A DNA stretch of 5,814 nucleotides. Source: Acidobacteriota bacterium (GTDB lineage: Bacteria; Acidobacteriota; Terriglobia; Acidoferrales; 2-02-FULL-67-57). The translations under genes were made by a program, and so were the position numbers. Location: positions 1 through 5,814 of the forward strand of contig JACQTG010000262.1 of assembly GCA_016210895.1 (NCBI GenBank), read 5' to 3'. Positions 1 to 5,095 of the stretch are shown here, piece after piece; within the stretch, counting starts at the first letter, position 1; each line of letters begins with the position of its first letter. The notes under the pieces are model-generated. The model worked only from the letters and a program-made list of their open reading frames with translations. It was not told the DNA's origin and did no database searches.

Positions 1-2183
1 GGCTCGATCCCCAGGCGCGTGCCCAGGCCGAACCCCGTCAAGCCGTACATAATTCCGAAATTGATCATCTTGGCGATGCGCCGGTGCTCGGCGGTTTGCA
101 TAAGCGGCGGCACGCCCAAGACTTCCTGGGCCGTGCGGGCATGGATGTCCTCGCCACGCTGAAACGCCTCAACCAGCACCGGGTCCTCTGACATATGCGC
201 CAGCACCCGCAACTCAATCTGCGAATAGTCGGCGGAAACGAGCCGCCAGCCCGGCGCGGCGACAAAGGCCGCCCGTATCTTGTTGCCCAGCTCGGTGCGG
301 ATGGGAATGTTCTGCAGGTTCGGCTCGGCCGACGACAGCCGGCCGGTGGCCGTACCCACCTGGTTGAAGCTGGTGTGGAGCCGAGCGGTTTGCGGATGAA
401 TTTTCCCCGGCAACACGTCAATGTAGGTGGATTTGAGTTTCGCGAGTTCGCGGTATTCGAGCACGCGTGCCGGCAATTCATGCAGCGTTGCCAACTCTTC
501 GAGCACCTCGGCTGCCGTCGAGACCTTCTTGCCTCGACCGTAGCGTCGCGGCATGGGCAGATTCAACTTCTCGAACAGAATCTCGGCCAGTTGCTTGGGT
601 GAGTTGAGGTTGAATTCGACTCCGGCGAGGGCATAGATGCGCGTCGTTAGCTTTCCGATCTCCTCCTCGAATGCCGCCGACATCTCTTCCAGCCCAGCCG
701 TGTCGACGCGGATGCCCGTGCGCTCTATTTCGGCCAGCACGGGCGCGAGTGGCAACTCGATGGTCTCATAGACGTTGACCAGCTCCTGGGCTTCGACCTC
801 AGTTCGGAGTTTGGCCGCAAGCCGCGCCACAAAATCGGCTTTCTCCGTCACGGCACCGGAGAGGGCCAGGTTCAGGTGGCGCAGAGCGGCGTCGGCAAGC
901 CCGTGCTTGGCCGTGGTGGGCTGGAGCAGGTAGGAATAGAGCAAGGTATCGCCGCCAACCCCACGCAGCTCGATCCCTTCCGCCGCAAGTGCGAGGATTG
1001 CGGTTTTCGCATCGTGCACGTTTTTCGTCGCGCGGGCATCCTCGAAGAAAGGGCGAGCCGCCAACACCGCCGCCCGCTCCGGCCCCAACGCCACCCAGGC
1101 AGCTTGTCCTGGCTCGGCGGAGAAACCCAACGCGGTAAGACGCAGATCGAGCGGCGGCATGCCTTCGGTTTCAAACCAGACAGCCAAGGGTTGCGGCCGG
1201 CCAAGGAATCCCTTCAGGTCTTCGGCGCTCTTGAGTTCGCGGTATACGACCCGAGCCGGCGCGGCGCTCGAAACGGCTGTGCCGTGTGCCGGGGTGGCGC
1301 TTCCCGGCTGGAGCACTTCGCGCAGCAGCGTGGTGAAGCCGAGTTCGGCAAAGAGGCTGCGCAGGGCCTCGCGGTCGGGGTCCGTGCGGCGCAGGCTTTC
1401 GAGCTTGAGTGGAACCGGTACATCGGTGTGGATCGCGGCCAGCTTCTTGGAGAGGAGAACCTGCTCGCGCTGCTGTTCGAGCGCCTCGCGATACTTCTTG
1501 TGTTTCACCTCTCCGGCATGCGCGAGCGCCGCTTCCACCGAGCCGTACTCCTGCACCAAGCTGCGCGCGCCCTTCTCGCCGATGCCCTTGGCGCCGGGGA
1601 TGTTGTCAATCGCATCGCCCATCAGCCCCACCACATCCACCACTTTGTCGGGTGGGACGCCGAAATATTCCTCGACTTCAGCCGCGTCGAAGAACTTCTC
1701 CCGCGTGGGGCTGAAGACGCGTACGCCGTCTCGGACGAGCTGGAGCATATCTTTGTCGGAGGAGACAACCACCGCCTGCACGCCCGCGGCGGCCGCCTGC
1801 CGCGCCAGCGTGCCGATGACGTCGTCGGCCTCGAAGCCCTCGTACTCGAGGATGGGAATGCGCAGCCCTTCGCAGAGCCGGCGGATATAGGGGAGTTGCA
1901 CGGCCAGGTCGTCGGGCATGGGCGGCCGCTGGGCTTTGTATTCCTTGAACAGGGCGTCGCGGAAGGTAGGGCCTTTCGACTCAAACACCACCGCCAGGTA
2001 GTCCGGCTGGTGCTCCCGCAGGAGCTTGCGCAGCATGTTAGCGAAGAAATAGACCGCCTGGGTGGGGACACCCTGGGCGGAGGCCAGTCGCTGCGCCATC
2101 GGGGCATGATAGGCGCGGAAGATGTAGCTCATCGCATCAATGAGATAGAGCCGCGCCCCGACGGACTTTTCCTTGGACCCCAT
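1..2183 (-). CDS. polA: DNA polymerase I, N-terminal 727 residues (3' end outside window)
   Basis: DNA polymerase I fills gaps and removes RNA primers during lagging-strand synthesis and excision repair. The frame is open from ATG at 2183-2181 to the window edge. Residues 1 to about 290 are the FEN-like 5' nuclease: LIDAMSYIFRAYHA (14-27), TFRDALF..YK..RPPMPDDL (73-93), EADDVIGTLA (118-127), SSDKDM (141-146) and a GD..DNIPG..GIGEK block. About 310-455 is the 3'-5' exonuclease fold, with a degraded active site (ETE at 338-340, Ala395 where E. coli has Asp424, Asp450 probably retained). The polymerase domain follows: FNLNSPKQL, TGRLSS.EPNLQNIP, motif A DYSQIELR (Asp652) and motif B RRIAKMINFGIMYG (701-714) with Lys705, Phe709 and Tyr713. 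Motif C and the last 190-200 residues are missing only because the window ends. Glu68 replaces the usual Asp of VFD. No Shine-Dalgarno precedes the ATG; the start is chosen because LIDAMSY falls at the normal distance from it. Identification is very secure. Confidence 0.97.
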   Translation of the reverse strand, partial: MGSKEKSVGARLYLIDAMSYIFRAYHAPMAQRLASAQGVPTQAVYFFANMLRKLLREHQPDYLAVVFESKGPTFRDALFKEYKAQRPPMPDDLAVQLPYIRRLCEGLRIPILEYEGFEADDVIGTLARQAAAAGVQAVVVSSDKDMLQLVRDGVRVFSPTREKFFDAAEVEEYFGVPPDKVVDVVGLMGDAIDNIPGAKGIGEKGARSLVQEYGSVEAALAHAGEVKHKKYREALEQQREQVLLSKKLAAIHTDVPVPLKLESLRRTDPDREALRSLFAELGFTTLLREVLQPGSATPAHGTAVSSAAPARVVYRELKSAEDLKGFLGRPQPLAVWFETEGMPPLDLRLTALGFSAEPGQAAWVALGPERAAVLAARPFFEDARATKNVHDAKTAILALAAEGIELRGVGGDTLLYSYLLQPTTAKHGLADAALRHLNLALSGAVTEKADFVARLAAKLRTEVEAQELVNVYETIELPLAPVLAEIERTGIRVDTAGLEEMSAAFEEEIGKLTTRIYALAGVEFNLNSPKQLAEILFEKLNLPMPRRYGRGKKVSTAAEVLEELATLHELPARVLEYRELAKLKSTYIDVLPGKIHPQTARLHTSFNQVGTATGRLSSAEPNLQNIPIRTELGNKIRAAFVAAPGWRLVSADYSQIELRVLAHMSEDPVLVEAFQRGEDIHARTAQEVLGVPPLMQTAEHRRIAKMINFGIMYGLTGFGLGTRLGIE

Positions 2184-2194
2184 GGCCGACAGGC

Positions 2195-2223
2195 AGTATA
2201 GCTTGCTCGCGGCACCCAGGCCA
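2195..2223 (-). promoter_or_regulatory. Possible polA promoter (-10 TATACT, weak -35)
   Basis: Read on the minus strand, TATACT (2200-2195) matches five of six bases of the sigma-70 -10 consensus. With a 17-bp spacer the -35 position (2223-2218) reads TGGCCT, only a half match. The box ends 11 nt before the polA ATG, so transcription would begin a few bases before the start codon and give a nearly leaderless message, which agrees with the absence of a Shine-Dalgarno. This is inference from a short motif; polA could instead be read through from the patatin-like gene. Confidence 0.3.
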
Positions 2224-2238
2224 CCTACGCGCACCCAC

Positions 2239-2251
2239 CGGCGAGACGCCG
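2239..2251. other. Small hairpin CGGCG-AGA-CGCCG between patatin-like gene and polA
   Basis: A perfect 5-bp inverted repeat with a 3-nt loop lies in the gap between the patatin-like stop codon and the polA start. It is the second of two hairpins met by RNA polymerase leaving the patatin-like gene. No T run follows on either strand, so it is not a classical intrinsic terminator. It could stabilise a 3' end or be chance in GC-rich DNA. Confidence 0.35.
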
Positions 2252-2254
2252 TTG

Positions 2255-2276
2255 CCACCAGAATCTTCCTGGTTGG
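2255..2276 (-). other. Hairpin just after the patatin-like stop codon
   Basis: ACCAG (2257-2261) and CTGGT (2269-2273) form a 5-bp stem around the 7-nt loop AATCTTC. Two further C-G pairs (2255-2256 with 2275-2276) extend it across a one-base bulge. It starts two bases after the TGA of the patatin-like gene, where an RNA 3'-end hairpin would be expected. On the transcribed strand no U tract follows, so termination, if any, would need Rho or another factor. The same loop and closing G-C pair recur in a hairpin at 3841-3857. Confidence 0.4.
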
Positions 2277-2278
2277 CC

Positions 2279-3865
2279 TCAGGACAGGCGGGAGGGATCG
2301 AGTTGGGGGGCGGGTTCGGGGGCGAAGCGGAGCACACGCTTGGGCCGGCCGAAGCGGCTCGTGCGGGCATACGCCAGGAAGTGCTCGATCTGGACACTGG
2401 CGTCGCGATAGCCCTGGACGATAGCCGGGCCGGTGGTGGCGCCGTCGAAGTCGAGCACAGTGCCGCCGAGCGAGGTGGCCGGCCGGATCGTAAAGGCCTT
2501 GACGTAGCGGTAGCGGCGCGTGCCCAGGTCGATCTCGACTTCTTCCGGATTCACCCCCAGCTCGCCCGCAGCGCGCTCGCAGACGGCGTTGATGTTGTTC
2601 AGCATCCTCAGGTCGGTCAGCAGGTTCTGCAGCATGAGGATGTCTAACGCGCGCAAGCCGACGTCAATGAAAGTCTTGACCGCGCGGCGGCGGCCCTCGG
2701 GTGGATCCATCATCACCAGAAAGAGCACATCCGCGCCCAGGCGAATGGCCGGGCGAATGGGTTGGTTGGCCACGATGCCGCCGTCGGTGTAGGTCCGCCC
2801 GCTGAGGGTGATCGGTTCGTAGGCAATGGGGAGGGCCGAGGAGGCAATGACGGTGCGAATGATGTCCTCGGCCGTCGAGACTTCTTCGCGCACGAAGTGC
2901 GGGTCGGCCCCGGGGTCGGCGGCAATTTCTTCAACCGGTCGGTTGGAGAAAAAGCGTGCCGTGCCCGTCTCGAGGTCGGTGGCGGTGATGATGAGGCGGA
3001 TGGGCGAGGCGAGCAGCCGCTCCACCGACAGGCGCTGCCGCAGTAGCCGTCCGCGCTCGAAACTGGCAAACAATCCAGCCCGCAAAGGCAATCGCAGGAG
3101 CCCGTGGAGGAGCAAACCCAGCGGGGCGCGCAACAGCCGATAGAGGACGAACAGCGATAAGAGGACGCCCAGGAGCACGAGAAACTGTTTCGGCTCGAAC
3201 TGGAGCGCCACGACCATGAGGAAACCCCACACAATCAGATTGGCAACCAGGGAAAGAACCGCTTTGCGCCGGTCGGGCTTCCAGGAGGTGCGGCGGAAGT
3301 AGTTGCGAATCAGATAGCCGAGGTAGGGCAGCCGGTCATAGAGCAGCAGCACGGCGGTGCCGGCCAGGCCCAGCATGAACCACGTCAGGGCGGGATCCTG
3401 CAGGCTGACGCGGAAACCCCGCTCGCTCAGGAAGTCGTTGATGAGGTTGCCAAAGCCGGCCGAGGCGGCGATGAGCCCAGCCAGCATCCAGACGTAGCGC
3501 GTCCACTCGATGCCCGCCGCCGGCGGCGTGAGGTCGAACCAGCCCTCGACCAATGACTCGGCGCTGCCCACCAGGGTGTCGGAGTGGGCCGCGTAACTCG
3601 CTGCATTGATGCTGCCCACCGAGGTGGCGGTGACGATGTGCGTGGGCAGGCCTGCGTCCTGAAAGGCCACCAGGGCGCCGGCCTCATAGGCCCCGCGTGC
3701 GCCTCCTCCCGAGAGTACGGCCGCGATGCGGCCGTGAAAGTTGTCCCAGACGCTGGAAGCACCCGCCTGCTCAAGGCGGCGCCGGAAGGTGTCACGGGCT
3801 TGGGCGAGTTCGGTCCTGACGTCCAAGGTCGGCACGCGTGCCGAGAATCTTCCTCGGAGAGGCAA
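2279..3865 (-). CDS. Patatin-like phospholipase with an internal membrane region
   Basis: Patatin-like proteins are Ser-Asp dyad lipid acyl hydrolases. Visible are the oxyanion-hole motif GGGARG (53-58), a nucleophile elbow TATSVGSINAA with Ser82, the family motif TATDLETG (294-301), the ASSALP..YEPI segment (341-351) and the catalytic DGG..ANQP with Asp361. The elbow reads A-T-S-V-G, so the first Gly of the usual GxSxG is Ala80. Between Ser82 and Asp361 lie four hydrophobic stretches (about 123-142, 159-177, 202-222 and 226-258), consistent with an integral membrane insertion. At 528 residues it is much longer than simple bacterial patatins of about 300. The most upstream possible start is TTG at 3865, because an in-frame TGA lies 9 nt before it. 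GTG at 3835 (residue 11) is an alternative; neither has a well-spaced Shine-Dalgarno and there is no early ATG. Substrate is unknown: phospholipid, lysophospholipid or another acyl ester are possible. It is divergent from lpxC and precedes polA on the same strand. Confidence 0.9.
   Translation of the reverse strand: MPLRGRFSARVPTLDVRTELAQARDTFRRRLEQAGASSVWDNFHGRIAAVLSGGGARGAYEAGALVAFQDAGLPTHIVTATSVGSINAASYAAHSDTLVGSAESLVEGWFDLTPPAAGIEWTRYVWMLAGLIAASAGFGNLINDFLSERGFRVSLQDPALTWFMLGLAGTAVLLLYDRLPYLGYLIRNYFRRTSWKPDRRKAVLSLVANLIVWGFLMVVALQFEPKQFLVLLGVLLSLFVLYRLLRAPLGLLLHGLLRLPLRAGLFASFERGRLLRQRLSVERLLASPIRLIITATDLETGTARFFSNRPVEEIAADPGADPHFVREEVSTAEDIIRTVIASSALPIAYEPITLSGRTYTDGGIVANQPIRPAIRLGADVLFLVMMDPPEGRRRAVKTFIDVGLRALDILMLQNLLTDLRMLNNINAVCERAAGELGVNPEEVEIDLGTRRYRYVKAFTIRPATSLGGTVLDFDGATTGPAIVQGYRDASVQIEHFLAYARTSRFGRPKRVLRFAPEPAPQLDPSRLS
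3841..3857 (-). other. Hairpin CCGAG-AATCTTC-CTCGG at the 5' end of the patatin-like gene
   Basis: A perfect 5-bp inverted repeat encloses the 7-nt sequence AATCTTC. It lies inside the first codons if the TTG at 3865 is the start, or just upstream if the GTG at 3835 is used. On the transcribed strand the hairpin contains GAGGA, the only Shine-Dalgarno-like run near the start. A structure here could hide or present a ribosome-binding site, but its spacing to the GTG (15 nt) is long. Function is speculative. Confidence 0.35.
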
Positions 3866-4050
3866 GCGAAGTCAACTAGCAGACGAAGCAGGTCGCTGTG
3901 TGCGGAGTTTTCAACAGGATCAGACGAAGCTGTTGCACTTTTGCCACATCACGCGGTAGCTGCGGCTGGGCCCTCTCGGTCTAAGATATTGCTCCACGGG
4001 AAGTTGGCAGATTGTCCAAATTCGGTATGTCAGATGCCCAGTGTTTGAGG
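3866..4050. promoter_or_regulatory. Divergent intergenic region between the patatin-like gene and lpxC
   Basis: This gap separates two genes that point away from each other, so it must contain or adjoin both promoters unless transcripts start inside the genes. No convincing reading frame fills it. On the plus strand TAAGAT (3982-3987) is a possible -10 for lpxC, without a recognisable -35. On the minus strand CTGCCA, 16 bp and TATCTT (4010-3983) is an equally weak pair for the patatin-like gene. The left part holds an imperfect direct repeat, listed separately. The right edge depends on which lpxC start is used. Confidence 0.5.
3872..3930. repeat. Imperfect direct repeat TCAAC-N3/5-CAGACGAAGC
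   Basis: TCAACTAGCAGACGAAGC (3872-3889) and TCAACAGGATCAGACGAAGC (3911-3930) share TCAAC and the 10-mer CAGACGAAGC, separated by 3 and 5 bases. The 10-mers begin 41 bp apart, close to four helical turns. They sit in the divergent promoter region on the patatin-like side, where a regulator could bind two sites on one DNA face. No known operator consensus is recognised. Confidence 0.45.
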
Positions 4051-5043
4051 ATGCGCGCCGCAGACGTGAGGTACCAGCACACCATTCGCACGCCCATGGA
4101 AGCCGAAGGCGTCGGGCTCCATACCGGTGTTCGCTCACGCCTGCGCTTGCTGCCGGCGCCAGCCGGCAGCGGCATCGTCTTTCAGCGCACTGACCTCGAA
4201 AACTTCCACGTCGAGGCTGTCGCGGCCAACATAGCCCGCGTCAGCTATGCCACCAGCCTGATGAAGACAGGCGTGCTCGTTTCCACCACCGAGCACCTGC
4301 TGGCGGCGCTCTACGCGTTCGGCCTCGACAACGTGATCGTCGAACTGGACAACCTCGAGGTGCCCATCCTGGATGGGAGCGCGCGCCCGTTCGCCGAGCT
4401 GGTCGCGGCCGCCGGCCGCGTTCGGCAGCGGCGTCGTCGGCACTACTTGCAGGTGGTGCAGTCGGTGGAAGTGGTCGAGGGCGATCCAGCCAGCCCACAG
4501 GCGCGCCGCATCGCCATCTATCCTGCCCCCAATGCCACCGGGCTCAGCGTGGACTACCAAATCGATTTTTCCCATCCCCTCATCAACCACCAGCAACTCC
4601 GGTTCACGTTGACGCCGACCAGCTTTGTCGAGCTGTTGAGCGGCGCGCGCACGTTTTGCTTCTACGAGGAAGTGGAGCAGCTGCGCGAAATGGGGCTGAT
4701 TCGGGGTGGCTCGCTCGACTGCGCGGTCGTGCTGACGCGGGACAGCGCGATGAATCCCGAAGGCTTGCGCTATCCCGACGAATTCTGCCGGCATAAGGCG
4801 CTCGACCTGATCGGTGACCTGGCGCTCATCGGCCGCCCCCTCATCGGCCACATCGTCGCCCAGCGCGGTGGCCACGCCTTGCATACGGCGCTGGTGCTGC
4901 GGCTGCTGCGCACGCCGTCTGCCTGGCGCGAAGTCCGTGCCGACCAGCTTGCCTCGGACAAGGTGCTAGCATCTGAAACGGTGGACGTCCCTGCCGACAA
5001 TATCCCCAGGACATCCCCAACCCCACGCCCGGCATCTCGATAA
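4051..5043 (+). CDS. lpxC: UDP-3-O-acyl-N-acetylglucosamine deacetylase
   Basis: LpxC is the zinc-dependent cytoplasmic deacetylase that commits UDP-3-O-acyl-GlcNAc to lipid A synthesis. Both alpha/beta halves are present. Numbered from ATG 4051, the motifs are QHTIRTP...GVGLHTG (9-26), STTEHLLAAL (78-87) with the general base Glu81 and zinc ligand His82, PILDGSA (105-111), ARTFCF (199-204), GGSLDCAVV, NPEGLRY, EFCRHKALDLIGD with zinc ligands His248 and Asp252, and GGHALH with catalytic His275. All catalytic residues are kept. The TFCF and GGSL...NPEGLRY wording resembles the Aquifex protein as I remember it. The start is uncertain: ATG 4051 puts QHTIR near the N-terminus as in the family; ATG 4027 and TTG 4012 are in frame, and TTG 4012 has the best Shine-Dalgarno-like run (GGAAG, 8 nt upstream). 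The last 25 or so residues form a Pro/Thr/Arg-rich tail beyond the usual fold. The gene downstream follows after 52 bp, possibly cotranscribed. Confidence 0.96.
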   Translation: MRAADVRYQHTIRTPMEAEGVGLHTGVRSRLRLLPAPAGSGIVFQRTDLENFHVEAVAANIARVSYATSLMKTGVLVSTTEHLLAALYAFGLDNVIVELDNLEVPILDGSARPFAELVAAAGRVRQRRRRHYLQVVQSVEVVEGDPASPQARRIAIYPAPNATGLSVDYQIDFSHPLINHQQLRFTLTPTSFVELLSGARTFCFYEEVEQLREMGLIRGGSLDCAVVLTRDSAMNPEGLRYPDEFCRHKALDLIGDLALIGRPLIGHIVAQRGGHALHTALVLRLLRTPSAWREVRADQLASDKVLASETVDVPADNIPRTSPTPRPASR

Positions 5044-5050
5044 GGTGTAC

Positions 5051-5072
5051 GCCACCCGGGGAGCAGGGTGGC
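5051..5072 (+). other. Hairpin GCCACCC-N8-GGGTGGC after lpxC
   Basis: A perfect 7-bp inverted repeat with an 8-nt loop begins 7 nt after the lpxC stop codon. It is strong and GC-rich, but no T run follows (the next bases are ccacggcggg), so it is not a standard rho-independent terminator. It could be a transcript-stabilising or partial termination hairpin between lpxC and the next gene. An outer, imperfect pairing may enclose it, described under findings. Confidence 0.5.
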
Positions 5073-5085
5073 CCACGGCGGGTTT

Positions 5086-5090
5086 GGGGA
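5086..5090 (+). promoter_or_regulatory. Ribosome-binding site GGGGA for the exported protein gene
   Basis: GGGGA lies 5 nt before ATG 5096, a suitable Shine-Dalgarno spacing. It supports this ATG, which is also the codon that places a signal peptide at the N-terminus. It is the clearest ribosome-binding site in the window. Confidence 0.6.
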
Positions 5091-5095
5091 CATCG

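Noticed and set aside
876..2201. A 441-codon open frame on the plus strand.
   Set aside because: It is antisense to polA, whose motifs are unmistakable on the minus strand; long antisense frames are common in GC-rich DNA, and its translation shows no recognisable domain.
3907..3918. GTTTTCAACAGG, loosely like a DnaA box (TTATCCACA).
   Set aside because: Two or more mismatches, a single copy and no AT-rich unwinding region or replication gene cluster; it is not an origin signal.
4004..4019. TTGGCAGATTGTCCAA as a palindromic operator.
   Set aside because: Only the outer four bases on each side and the central pair match; too weak to support a site.
3584..4048. A plus-strand frame through the start of the patatin-like gene and the intergenic region.
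   Set aside because: Most of it is antisense to the patatin core motifs, and the rest shows no domain or ribosome-binding site.
4135..4884. A 249-codon open frame on the minus strand.
   Set aside because: It is the antisense shadow of lpxC, which has all its catalytic motifs on the plus strand.
5051..5085. Rho-independent terminator after lpxC.
   Set aside because: The stem is good but no T run follows; it is kept only as a hairpin.
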